Below are positions 34,405-42,380 of a stretch of DNA of 57,403 nucleotides, in pieces (position 1 is the stretch's first letter; each line of letters starts with the position of its first letter). The position numbers and the translations under genes are program-made. The notes beneath the pieces are model-generated. The model searched no databases and was not told the origin of the DNA. It saw nothing but the letters and a program-made list of their open reading frames with translations. The stretch lies in assembly GCF_943914015.1 (NCBI RefSeq), contig NZ_CALUAK010000002.1:1-57403 (forward strand). The letters are read 5' to 3'. The DNA comes from an uncultured Corynebacterium sp. (GTDB lineage Bacteria > Actinomycetota > Actinomycetes > Mycobacteriales > Mycobacteriaceae).

Positions 34405-34872
34405 CTAGTAGACGAGCGCGGTCGCTACCGCAGCTCTCCCCTCTCCGGAGCCCGTAAAGCCCATGTGGTCGGTCGTCGTCGCCGAGATGGACACGGGGCA
34501 GCCGAGGATCTTTTGGATGGCGACTTCCGCCTCCGCCCGGCGCGGCCCCATCTTCGGGGTTTGGCCGACAAGCTGGCAGGCGACGTTGCCGATGGTGAAG
34601 CCCTCCTGCTCGAGCTTTGCTCGAGCAGCCTGGAGCAAAGCGGTACCGGAGATGCCCTTCGTCTCCGGAAGGTCGACTCCGACAAACGAGCCGAGGTCTC
34701 CTAGGTGGGATGCGGACAACAGGGCGTCGACAAGCGCATGAGAGACGAGATCCCCGTCGGAGTGGCCCTCGCAGCCGTCGTCGGAGGGGAAGGACAGGCA
34801 GGCGATCATGCAGGGCTTGCCGGGTTCGATGCGGTGGGCGTCGAAGCCGATGCCCGTTCTAGGGAGTTTCAC
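34405..34872 (-). CDS. ispF: 2-C-methyl-D-erythritol 2,4-cyclodiphosphate synthase
   Basis: MEP-pathway enzyme cyclising CDP-ME phosphate for isoprenoid synthesis. The 155-residue protein shows the metal-binding GIGFDAHR and the EGHSDGDLVSHALVDALL and ATTTDHMGFTGSGEG segments. The GTG at 34872 is the family start; the frame upstream belongs to ispD territory. It overlaps ispD by 14 nt. Confidence 0.93.
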   Translation of the reverse strand: MKLPRTGIGFDAHRIEPGKPCMIACLSFPSDDGCEGHSDGDLVSHALVDALLSASHLGDLGSFVGVDLPETKGISGTALLQAARAKLEQEGFTIGNVACQLVGQTPKMGPRRAEAEVAIQKILGCPVSISATTTDHMGFTGSGEGRAAVATALVY

Positions 34873-35572
34873 TGGGGACCTCGAAAACAGTCTCCTCCGC
34901 TTCACCTGCGATGTGCTCGGCGAGCAGGAGGTCAATGGGGGTGGTGATCTTGAAAGCCATCGGGTCGCCGGCGACAGTGGTCACTGTATGGTCGGCGTGT
35001 TCCATGATGGAGGCATCGTCGGTGGCATCGAACGGCTCGGCGAAAAACGCCTCGTTGGCGGCGCGGAGGGCGGCCAGATCGAAGCCCTGCGGGGTCTGAA
35101 CGGCGCGCAGCGAGGAACGATCCGGGGTGTCGATAACGGCGTGGTTTTCCACCACCTTGATCGTGTCGGCGACGGGAACCGTCGGAATGACCGCCTCATT
35201 GCCCTCGAGGACGGCGCGGGTGACGCGGGCGAAAAGCCCCGGCGGGGTGAGCGCACGGGCGGCGTCGTGAATGAGGACGGCACCGTCGGCGTCGGGAATC
35301 GCCTGGAGACCCTGGGCGACGGAATCGAAACGCTCGGCACCGCCGTGGACAAAAGTCACGTCGTGACCGCGGAGAACGCGACGCGCGTAGGCCTCCATAT
35401 CGGGGTGGACGATGACGAAAATCTCGTCGGCAACCTCGGCGGTTTCAATCGCTGTGACGGACCGCTCGACGAGCGTCCGCCCACGCAGGGGAACGTAGGC
35501 CTTGGGCAGGTCAGCCCCCAGGCGGGTGCCCTTGCCCGCAGCGGCGACCAGAGCGAAAACCCTCATCTCCAT
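34859..35572 (-). CDS. ispD: 2-C-methyl-D-erythritol 4-phosphate cytidylyltransferase
   Basis: MEP-pathway enzyme adding CMP to methylerythritol phosphate. The N-terminal nucleotide loop is VAAAGKGTRLG, followed by HDAARALTPP and QTPQGFD. I take the ATG at 35572 (MEMRVFAL); the ATG at 35566 is possible and would shorten it by two residues. The start lies 10 nt after the carD stop. The frame stays open upstream into carD by chance. A C-terminal extension of about 10 residues is acidic. Confidence 0.92.
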   Translation of the reverse strand: MEMRVFALVAAAGKGTRLGADLPKAYVPLRGRTLVERSVTAIETAEVADEIFVIVHPDMEAYARRVLRGHDVTFVHGGAERFDSVAQGLQAIPDADGAVLIHDAARALTPPGLFARVTRAVLEGNEAVIPTVPVADTIKVVENHAVIDTPDRSSLRAVQTPQGFDLAALRAANEAFFAEPFDATDDASIMEHADHTVTTVAGDPMAFKITTPIDLLLAEHIAGEAEETVFEVPSETP

Positions 35573-35582
35573 TCGTCGATGC

Positions 35583-36155
35583 TTAATCGTCGAAGTCGAT
35601 ATCGTCGAGGTCGACGGCGGACTCCTCAGCCTCCAGCTCCGACTTCGGCGCACGAGCCTCGCTCTGGCGGTTGAGCTCCTCGGTGATGCGAGCCTCGAAG
35701 TCGTCGGCAAGCTTATCGTCGACGGGACCTGCCAGGGCGAGCTCACCAACAAGAATCTGACGAGCCTTGGCCAGCATGCGCTTCTCGCCTGCGGACAGCC
35801 CACGATCCTGATCGCGACGCCACAGGTCACGGACGACCTCGGCAACCTTGTTCACGTCACCGGAAGCCAAGCGCTCCTGGTTCGCCTTGTAGCGACGAGA
35901 CCAGTTTCCAGCCTCCTCCACATCCGTCTCGCGGAGCATCCCGAAGACCTTCTCCAGGCCCTCCTTACCCACAACATCGCGGACACCGACGTACTCTGCG
36001 TTCGCAACAGGAACGCGAACGACCAGGTCAGAGTGCAGAATCTTCAAGACCAGGAAATCTGTCATCTCCCCCTTGTGCTCACGCTGCTCCGTCTTTGCAA
36101 CCTCAGCTGCACCATGGTGCGGGTAGACAACAATATCCCCGACGTTGAATTCCAT
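35583..36155 (-). CDS. carD: CarD-type RNA polymerase-binding regulator
   Basis: Essential actinobacterial factor that binds RNA polymerase beta and stabilises open promoter complexes, notably at rRNA promoters. The N-terminus MEFNVGDIVVYPHHGAAEV is the Tudor-like polymerase-binding domain; the helical C-terminal half carries the VVRDLWRRDQDRGLSAGEKRML region that contacts DNA. At 190 residues it is longer than the mycobacterial protein because of an acidic tail ending DLDDIDFDD. A 14-bp tandem repeat lies upstream. Confidence 0.93.
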   Translation of the reverse strand: MEFNVGDIVVYPHHGAAEVAKTEQREHKGEMTDFLVLKILHSDLVVRVPVANAEYVGVRDVVGKEGLEKVFGMLRETDVEEAGNWSRRYKANQERLASGDVNKVAEVVRDLWRRDQDRGLSAGEKRMLAKARQILVGELALAGPVDDKLADDFEARITEELNRQSEARAPKSELEAEESAVDLDDIDFDD

Positions 36156-36219
36156 AGCCTCTCCTCGAACCTCTCCTCACGACTGACGTGAATGAATAGT
36201 GCGCGTTTAGTACCGTATC

Positions 36220-36247
36220 GATATTACGGTCACGATTTTACGGTCAC
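36220..36247 (-). repeat. 14-bp tandem repeat in carD upstream region
   Basis: On the minus strand GTGACCGTAAAATC is followed directly by GTGACCGTAATATC, one mismatch. Each unit contains a TANNNT box, and the inner unit's TACGGT arm pairs with an ACCGTA 7 nt away (36212-36230). This may be a duplicated promoter element or an operator. Confidence 0.65.
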
Positions 36248-36421
36248 TAGTTTTCTCGCTCCAAAAGATTTTACCAGATTAGCCAATACACCCTTTTGTA
36301 CTACTTTGTCACCTATTCGATTGCCCCCGTTCTCCCCTACCTGGTAGGTAATCAATGTTCGGAAAGATTAAGGTGAGTGGGTAGACGATTATAAAGAACT
36401 TCTCAGTTGGAGGAAACGTTA

Positions 36422-36925
36422 GTGAAGACCCGCTCCGCTCTCATTATCGCAGTGCTCGGCGCTGCATCCCTCGGCCTCACCGCCTGTGGCGCAGGCCAGA
36501 TCTCTCAAACCGCTGACCAGGTTGCAGCCGTCGACGGGGCTTCCGGCCACACCGAGGATGCCGCCGTGCAGGTGCGCGACGTAACGATTCTTGTCAACGA
36601 CTCCAGCCAGGCATCCCTGAAGTTCACCGCCACAAACGATGAGAAGAAGGCCGGCGAAGCCGTCACCCTCCAGAGTGTCAAGGTGGAGAACACCCCCGTT
36701 AACGTAGCTGCCGACAAGAACATCGGCTCCGGGTGCTCCCTTATCATCAACACGCCCCGCCAAAACGAGGTTCAGCCCTCCGCTGCCCGCGACACCATGT
36801 GCGCCGAGTACGGTATCGCCACCATCGACGATCCCGGTGCCGTCCCCGGCCAGCAGCGCACTGTGACGTTCAGCTTCTCCAACGGCGACATCACCGTCAA
36901 CGCCCCCGTTTCCAAGGAATTCTAA
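36422..36925 (+). CDS. lpqE: LpqE-like lipoprotein
   Basis: A 167-residue lipoprotein (lipobox LTAC) with a beta-rich exported domain and two Cys in the mature part (GSGCSLI and TMCAEYG). It is divergent from carD and upstream of radA, the place of LpqE in mycobacteria, from which the symbol is taken. GGAGG lies 8 nt before the GTG at 36422. Function is unknown to me. Confidence 0.72.
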   Translation: MKTRSALIIAVLGAASLGLTACGAGQISQTADQVAAVDGASGHTEDAAVQVRDVTILVNDSSQASLKFTATNDEKKAGEAVTLQSVKVENTPVNVAADKNIGSGCSLIINTPRQNEVQPSAARDTMCAEYGIATIDDPGAVPGQQRTVTFSFSNGDITVNAPVSKEF

Positions 36926-36948
36926 GCTCTCGCTCAACGAGCACCATC

Positions 36949-36981
36949 GCACCCCGCACAATCGTTCGCGGGGTGCTTTTT
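36949..36981 (+). terminator. Terminator after lpqE
   Basis: A perfect 9-bp stem (GCACCCCGC / GCGGGGTGC), 10-nt loop and five T, 24 nt after the lpqE stop. Confidence 0.9.
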
Positions 36982-37131
36982 CGTGGTTTTTAGCCGGTGG
37001 ATTCCCCGTACAAAACCGAACCCCCTTCCTTTTCCAGGTGGCCACATCTACTACCCATAGAAGGTGAAGTTGTTGCCCGCCAGCGCAGTCCAAGTGCACA
37101 CCAATAGATCCACACACCCGCTTACAAAAAC

Positions 37132-37317
37132 TCGGACTTCGTTTCGATTCACTCCTATATCCACCCAGCCCGTCACATCTGCTACCGAAACGAAGTCCGA
37201 CTTTTTTCACCCGCGACCTTCAGTGCGCAGCTGCACAATACGCATACAGGGGACCTCAATCGGCCTAATTACCCCGACTGAGGTCCCCCAGCCTTCCACA
37301 ACTCGGCAGGTGTGGAA
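37132..37317. other. Three consecutive hairpins in the 480-nt gap before radA, possible small RNA
   Basis: Between the lpqE terminator and radA there is no convincing gene. Hairpin 1: 15-bp perfect arms TCGGACTTCGTTTCG (37132-37146) and its complement (37186-37200), 39-nt loop, with an A-run before and a T-run after, so it could terminate either way. Hairpin 2: 15-bp arms at 37249-37263 and 37274-37288 with one G-T-compatible mismatch. Hairpin 3: 7-bp arms TTCCACA at 37294-37300 and 37311-37317. This may be a small RNA gene or an RNA control region. Confidence 0.5.
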
Positions 37318-37464
37318 ACGCCAGGCGGCCAGGTCTGTTACCCGGTAGACGGTGCGCCCCTCCCCTTGGAACCAGCGCGTGCCCGGAGATATGCCACCGA
37401 AGCGCAGCGCGCCACCACGCCCGCATGGATTAGAGTATGAAAAAGAAGAAAGGGGATTCTACCT

Positions 37465-38838
37465 GTGGCGAAGAAGCAGAAAAGCGTGCATGTGTGCACG
37501 GAGTGCGAGTATTCAACACCGAAGTGGCTGGGTCGCTGCCCCGAATGCGGCGCCTGGGGGACGTTGGAAGAGCAGGCCGTTGCCACCGGGCCGAGCGCGT
37601 CGGGATCGGGAAAGTCGCGCACCATCCAGGCACTGACCCCCACGTCGCCTGCCACGCCGATCACCAAGGTGAGGGGCGCAACCGCGAAGGCCGTGCCCAC
37701 GGGTATTGGAGAATTGGACCGGGTGCTGGGGGCGGGCATCGTCAAGGGGTCTGTCGTGCTTCTTGCCGGTGAGCCGGGCGTGGGTAAGTCCACGCTGCTG
37801 CTGGAGGTCGCGAGCCGCTGGGCCTCTCTTGGGCGCACCGCGCTGTACGTGACCGCCGAGGAATCCGCGGGCCAAGTGCGCATGCGCGCAGAACGCACCG
37901 GTGCCCTGCATGACACGCTGTTTCTCGCCGCCGAATCCAACCTCGATGTTGTTGCCGGCCACGTCAACCAGGTGAGGCCGTCGCTCGTCATCGTCGACTC
38001 AGTGCAGACGATGCATGCACCGGGCGTGGAGGGGGTTGCTGGTGGTGTCGCCCAGTCCCGCGCCGTCACCGCGCAGCTGACCGCCCTGGCCAAGACGACG
38101 GGCATCCCACTGCTACTCGTCGGGCATGTGACCAAGGATGGCAACGTCGCAGGCCCCCGGGTGCTCGAGCACCTGGTGGATGTGGTCCTCAATTTCGAGG
38201 GCGACACCAACTCCAACCTGCGGATGCTCCGTGGCATCAAGAACCGCTTCGGCGCCACCGACGAGGTCGGCTGCTTCGAGCAGCAATCCGACGGCATCAA
38301 GGAAGTGGAAGACCCCAGCGGCCTCTTCCTTTCCCACCGCGATGTCACGCCCGATGGGACCGCCGTCACCGTCGCCATGGATGGGGTGCGCCCCATGCTC
38401 GCCGAGGTGCAGGCCCTCATGGTGGAAACCCAAACGAAGAACCCGCGCAGGCAGGTAACAGGCCTCGACTACAACCGGGTGCCGATGGTGCTCGCCGTGC
38501 TGCAGTCCCGCGCGGGGGTGAAAACCTCCGACAAGGATGCCTACGTGGCAACCGTCGGCGGCATGAAGATCAAGGAACCGGCAACCGACCTCGCCGTCGC
38601 GCTGGCCACCGCCTCCGCCATGAAGAAGACGAGCCTGCCCGCCCGCCTCGTCGTCCTCGGGGAGGTCGGCCTGGCCGGCGAGATCCGCCGCGTACCCAAC
38701 ATCAGCCGCAGGCTCCAGGAAGCCGCCCGCCTGGGATACAAAATGGCGATCATCCCCGCAGGTGACAAACCAAAAGTGCCCGGTATGGGGGTACGGCAGG
38801 TCGCCACCCTCACCGAGGCCCTCACCATCCTGCGATAG
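37465..38838 (+). CDS. radA: DNA repair protein RadA/Sms
   Basis: RecA-like branch-migration helicase used in recombination repair. The 457-residue protein has an N-terminal C4 zinc finger (CTECEYSTPKWLGRCPECG), Walker A GEPGVGKSTLL near residue 102, the RadA-specific KNRFG motif near residue 258, and a C-terminal Lon-like domain. GTG at 37465 follows AAGGGG by 9 nt. In mycobacteria disA follows radA; here an unrelated gene does. Confidence 0.94.
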   Translation: MAKKQKSVHVCTECEYSTPKWLGRCPECGAWGTLEEQAVATGPSASGSGKSRTIQALTPTSPATPITKVRGATAKAVPTGIGELDRVLGAGIVKGSVVLLAGEPGVGKSTLLLEVASRWASLGRTALYVTAEESAGQVRMRAERTGALHDTLFLAAESNLDVVAGHVNQVRPSLVIVDSVQTMHAPGVEGVAGGVAQSRAVTAQLTALAKTTGIPLLLVGHVTKDGNVAGPRVLEHLVDVVLNFEGDTNSNLRMLRGIKNRFGATDEVGCFEQQSDGIKEVEDPSGLFLSHRDVTPDGTAVTVAMDGVRPMLAEVQALMVETQTKNPRRQVTGLDYNRVPMVLAVLQSRAGVKTSDKDAYVATVGGMKIKEPATDLAVALATASAMKKTSLPARLVVLGEVGLAGEIRRVPNISRRLQEAARLGYKMAIIPAGDKPKVPGMGVRQVATLTEALTILR

Positions 38839-38848
38839 GGTGGCACCT

Positions 38849-39415
38849 GTGAAGAAGATGCACCTGCCCGAATACATGAAAAAGTCCGATGCCACGCTCG
38901 GCGACGCCCCGAAAGAGGCCACCACGTACCTCTTCCACGAGGAGCATTTCGAGGGCTTCGCCGTGTTCAGTCCGCTTACCCAAGACGAGCTGCTGCCAAC
39001 GGACATTCACACGCTTATCCCCGCTGTGCAGGGACAATTGCCGGAAAACGCGGCCCTTATTTATGCCTCGCCGGGATATACCGCAAGTGATACGCGGTGT
39101 GTGGCGGTGATTGCCAAGGTGAAAAATGAGGAGACGGGTGGGACGGATTATATGGTGTCCATCCAACTCCACGGAGAGGAAATGTGCGAGGTGCAGGCGT
39201 TATTCTCTGAAATTGGGGATATCGGCTACCGGGACAAGGCGGTGTATGCGAATACGGGGTTCGATAACGAGACGCCGTGGACAGAGGATCCCTACACCGG
39301 GGAAACGGGTGGTTTTGCGTTGAGTCGTGGGGAGCAGATTCAGTACGACATGTTGTTTCCGGAGCACCCGCTGACGAAGGCGCGGGAGTTTATGTGGGTG
39401 GTGACGGGGTATTAA
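38849..39415 (+). CDS. Hypothetical protein downstream of radA
   Basis: A 188-residue acidic, apparently cytosolic protein with no signal peptide, membrane helix or family I recognise. The GTG at 38849 is supported by AGGG upstream; ATG at 38858 is an alternative. It starts 10 nt after the radA stop, so it is co-transcribed with radA. Its last bases carry the A-run that serves the convergent gene's terminator. Confidence 0.62.
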   Translation: MKKMHLPEYMKKSDATLGDAPKEATTYLFHEEHFEGFAVFSPLTQDELLPTDIHTLIPAVQGQLPENAALIYASPGYTASDTRCVAVIAKVKNEETGGTDYMVSIQLHGEEMCEVQALFSEIGDIGYRDKAVYANTGFDNETPWTEDPYTGETGGFALSRGEQIQYDMLFPEHPLTKAREFMWVVTGY

Positions 39416-39445
39416 AAAAAGGCGGTGAGTGGGATACTCACCGCC
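39413..39445 (-). terminator. Terminator after the 39459 gene
   Basis: On the minus strand a perfect 10-bp stem (GGCGGTGAGT and its complement) with a 5-nt loop runs into a run of seven to eight T. Confidence 0.9.
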
Positions 39446-39458
39446 GTCTGCAGGGGTC

Positions 39459-40151
39459 TTAGCGAATGTTAAAGGGCTCGGGGTCCGAGTGGTTGGTGCC
39501 CACGAGGGTGTGCAGGTAGTAGCTGCCGGGGCCGACCTCCGAGCGATCGTCGCAATGGTTGGGGGCGGAGGTGGTACGCGACCAGACGGCCGAGTACATC
39601 TTGTCGGTGCCCTTGGCAAAGGTTTCGGTTTTAACGGAGACGGCATCGTTGCAGTCGATGTCGCTCCACACGCGCTCATTGGTGGCGAGGTTATATACCT
39701 CGAAAGCCAAGGGGTTTTCCTTGAGGTCGATTTCGCAGTCGGCACCCGTGGGGTTGTGGACGTTGATGAAGAACTCCGGGCGCTGGTCACCGGTGTAGTT
39801 CGGCTGGTCCATCGACGCGGAGACTTCCAGGTCCTTCAGCTCACAGGTTTTCTTGTTGGCTGCGGCGTTGGTGGTGGTCGTCGACGAGGGGCTTGTCGAC
39901 GCCCCCGTGCTCGTCGTTTCCGTTTCCGTCACCGTCGTCGCAGTTGAGGTCTGCGTGGTAGTGGACGGCTCGGAGGTCACCGACAGCTCGGATGAGGTGG
40001 TGGTCTCGGCGGCGGGATCTGTGTCCTTGTTGTTGCCACCGAGGAGATTGAACAGCAGCAGAATGAGGGCGAGGACGACGAGCACCACGACAATGGCGGC
40101 GACGCGTCGGCGGGTGTAGATAACGTCCGGCAGGGGCCTCTTGTTGCTCAT
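39459..40151 (-). CDS. Single-pass membrane protein with Thr/Ser-rich linker
   Basis: A 230-residue protein: short basic cytosolic start, one membrane helix (about residues 18-38), a linker of about 60 residues rich in Thr, Ser and Glu, and a C-terminal extracellular domain with four Cys likely to form disulfides (KTCELK, DCEID, DCNDA, HCDDR). This resembles DUF4232-like or similar actinobacterial cell-surface domains, but I cannot name it securely. It has its own terminator. Confidence 0.65.
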   Translation of the reverse strand: MSNKRPLPDVIYTRRRVAAIVVVLVVLALILLLFNLLGGNNKDTDPAAETTTSSELSVTSEPSTTTQTSTATTVTETETTSTGASTSPSSTTTTNAAANKKTCELKDLEVSASMDQPNYTGDQRPEFFINVHNPTGADCEIDLKENPLAFEVYNLATNERVWSDIDCNDAVSVKTETFAKGTDKMYSAVWSRTTSAPNHCDDRSEVGPGSYYLHTLVGTNHSDPEPFNIR

Positions 40152-40206
40152 AGCTCCAAGCTTATGCCCCGACCGGTGTTAACTGCGGAAACCTCGTTCC
40201 GCGTGT

Positions 40207-40794
40207 CTAAACCAGGCGGTTGACCGCACCCGTCTGCAGCTCGTAGCGAGCGCCGACGACGACACACTCGCCGGCGTCGGAGGCCTCGCGGATCCGCACG
40301 CAGCGGGTGAGGATCTGGTGGACGGTCTCCTTCACGTGGCGCTCCTCGTAGTCCTTGGAGGTCGTCTTCCCATCGTCGCGAGAGGCGAACAGGCTCGGCG
40401 CAATGTCCTGAACGAGGACACGCTGGAAACCACCGGGAATGCCCTCTCCTTCGAGAGCAGCCTTCGTCGCGGCGACCGCGCCACAGGATTCGTGGCCCAA
40501 CACGACAACGACATCTACACCCAGGCCGTCAACGGCGAACTCGAGGGAGGCGAGCACCCCCATGTCCACGACCTCACCTGCGGTACGGATGACGAAAATA
40601 TCGCCAAAGCCCTGGTCGAAGATGAGTTCCACAGGCACGCGCGAGTCAGAGCACGCGAGGACGCAGGCGAACGGCTTTTGGCCTTCGACGAGCTCCGCAC
40701 GCCGTTGCTCGTCGCGGTTTGGCGCAGCTACCTTCCCCTCAACGAATCTCTTGTTACCTTCTTCAAGCGCATTCCATGCTTCACGTGGTGTCAT
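40207..40794 (-). CDS. Beta-carbonic anhydrase
   Basis: Zinc enzyme interconverting CO2 and bicarbonate, supplying bicarbonate to carboxylases. Zinc ligands are in ACSDSRVP and HESCGA, with the D-R dyad in the first. The ATG at 40794 gives the usual MTPREAWNALEEGNKRF start (195 residues); a TTG at 40815 would add seven residues. It is divergent from mutY with only 25 nt between the start codons. Confidence 0.92.
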   Translation of the reverse strand: MTPREAWNALEEGNKRFVEGKVAAPNRDEQRRAELVEGQKPFACVLACSDSRVPVELIFDQGFGDIFVIRTAGEVVDMGVLASLEFAVDGLGVDVVVVLGHESCGAVAATKAALEGEGIPGGFQRVLVQDIAPSLFASRDDGKTTSKDYEERHVKETVHQILTRCVRIREASDAGECVVVGARYELQTGAVNRLV

Positions 40795-40819
40795 ACTTCC
40801 TATTGTTACAGTCAAAGGC

Positions 40820-41671
40820 GTGGAATTCGACTACTTACCCCTGATTTCGTGGTACCGGCGCTGCGGCCGTGACCTCCCCTGGCGCGCCGACGGCACCAGT
40901 CCCTGGGCCGTCCTCGTCAGCGAGGTCATGAGCCAGCAAACACCGGTTACCCGCGTCATCCCCGCCTGGGAGATGTGGATGGAAAGGTGGCCGACCCCAA
41001 AGGACCTGGCGCTAGCCGATACCGCCGACGTGCTCCGCGCGTGGGGCAGGCTTGGTTATCCCCGGCGCGCGCTGCGCCTCCAGGAGGCCGCACGACGGCT
41101 CGCAGACTCGCCGCTTCCCCGGGAAGTGGATGAACTTCTCATGCTCCCGGGAATCGGTGACTACACAGCCCGGGCTGTGGCGAGCTTCGCGTTCGGGCAG
41201 TCGGTGCCCGTGGTGGATGTCAACGTCCGGCGCGTCCACTACCGGCTTTTCGACGCCCTTTTTCTCACCCCACCTGCCAAAAAGTCCGATCTTAACCGCA
41301 TCCCCGCCCCCTCCCCCGAGCTTTCCGTCGCCCTCATGGAGCTCGGCGCACTCATCTGCACCGCGACGAACCCCACATGCGACGAGTGCCCGCTCAAGCC
41401 ACAGTGCGCGTGGATCGGTGCGGGCAAACCGATGCCGACGGCTGAGGAGATGCACCAAAAGAAGAAGCGGGTGCAGAAATTTGAGGGCACCGACCGCCAG
41501 GTTCGCGGCAAGATCATGGCGCTTCTCCGCGACGCCGACGAGCCCCTGACAAGCATTGACACCGCCTGGCCCGACGAGGCACAGCGCTCCCGGGCGCTCT
41601 ACAGCCTCCTCGAAGACGGCCTCGCCGAGCAGCTACCCGACGGACGATTCAGCCTCCCGCGCACGTTGTAA
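40820..41671 (+). CDS. mutY: A/G-specific adenine DNA glycosylase
   Basis: Removes adenine mispaired with 8-oxoguanine. The 283-residue protein has the helix-hairpin-helix LPGIGDYTARAVASFAFG, the catalytic Asp in VVDVNVRRVH (Val replaces the usual Gly after Asp), and the iron-sulfur ligands C-x6-C-x2-C-x5-C (CTATNPTCDECPLKPQC). The C-terminal MutT-like domain is much reduced, as in many actinobacteria. GTG at 40820 is preceded by TACAGT at 7 nt, so the mRNA may be leaderless. Confidence 0.9.
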   Translation: MEFDYLPLISWYRRCGRDLPWRADGTSPWAVLVSEVMSQQTPVTRVIPAWEMWMERWPTPKDLALADTADVLRAWGRLGYPRRALRLQEAARRLADSPLPREVDELLMLPGIGDYTARAVASFAFGQSVPVVDVNVRRVHYRLFDALFLTPPAKKSDLNRIPAPSPELSVALMELGALICTATNPTCDECPLKPQCAWIGAGKPMPTAEEMHQKKKRVQKFEGTDRQVRGKIMALLRDADEPLTSIDTAWPDEAQRSRALYSLLEDGLAEQLPDGRFSLPRTL

Positions 41672-41708
41672 ACAGCGTGCGCAAAAATGGTTCGCGCAGG
41701 AAAAGAAA

Positions 41709-41882
41709 CTACTTCTTCCAGCGACCCCGGTAGTTCATCCCGCCGGGCAGGTTGATGTAAAACCCGCCGCGGGAGTTGAAAGTAACGGGACCAACGCGCT
41801 TGGAAAAGGACGCGCCCGAACCGGAGATGTTGATCCAGCTATCTTTGCCAGTTTTTTTGCGCTGGCGGAAATTCAAACCCAT
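41709..41882 (-). CDS. DUF4236 miniprotein
   Basis: A 57-residue basic protein starting MGLNFRQRKKTGKDSWINIS and containing GPVTF and GGFYINLPGG, the pattern of DUF4236 proteins, whose role is unknown. It starts 11 nt beyond the stop of the dimer-glycosylase gene, on the same strand. TAAAAT lies 7 nt before the ATG and no ribosome site is visible, so it may be leaderless or translated by readthrough coupling. It is convergent to mutY. Confidence 0.75.
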   Translation of the reverse strand: MGLNFRQRKKTGKDSWINISGSGASFSKRVGPVTFNSRGGFYINLPGGMNYRGRWKK

Positions 41883-41892
41883 GGCAGGTATT

Positions 41893-42318
41893 TTATCCCG
41901 TCACTTCCCACGGGGCTATACCGCCGCTCACAACCACGAAGAGGAAATGGGCCGTGGGCTGGGGCGCTCGCACAAATTCTGGGGATCTAAGAGCCAGCTT
42001 CGCTCCCAGGTGATCCCATTCGTAGGCAAGCTGCCCATCGGTGACGGGGATTTTCTCCAGCGCGCCATCGCAGGGGACAAGGATCTTGGTGGCATCGAAA
42101 TTGTAGCCGCGCGCCGTCGCCTCTTTCTGTACCCCGCCGAGGTAGCAGCCGATGGCGGCCAGCGGGTCCGGGTGCTCCTTAAACCGGATGAGCTGCGGGT
42201 GGTTGCGGTATCCCCGAGTCTCTCCAACCAGCACCTTCTGCGCGAGGAGCGCCTCCCGCCAGCAGGCGAGCAAACCCTGTCTATCAAGGTGAGAAGGATG
42301 AAGAGACCACAAGCGCAT
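41893..42318 (-). CDS. Pyrimidine-dimer DNA glycosylase-like protein
   Basis: A 141-residue protein with the N-terminal MRLWSLHPSHLDRQGLLACW and KVLVGETRGYRNHPQLIRF segments of the Pyr_excise family (related to T4 endonuclease V), which cut at UV-induced pyrimidine dimers. No organelle or export signal. It lies just downstream of the Wadjet genes on the same strand, with 62 nt between. Activity is inferred from the family only. Confidence 0.75.
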   Translation of the reverse strand: MRLWSLHPSHLDRQGLLACWREALLAQKVLVGETRGYRNHPQLIRFKEHPDPLAAIGCYLGGVQKEATARGYNFDATKILVPCDGALEKIPVTDGQLAYEWDHLGAKLALRSPEFVRAPQPTAHFLFVVVSGGIAPWEVTG

Positions 42319-42380
42319 GGGGCCATAGTATCAGCACTTTCCCCACCCTTAAGCCACAGGCGCCCGCCAGAATTTACGAA

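Noticed and set aside
37338..38420. A 360-codon frame antisense to radA
   Set aside because: Low-complexity Ser/Pro/Arg shadow of radA.
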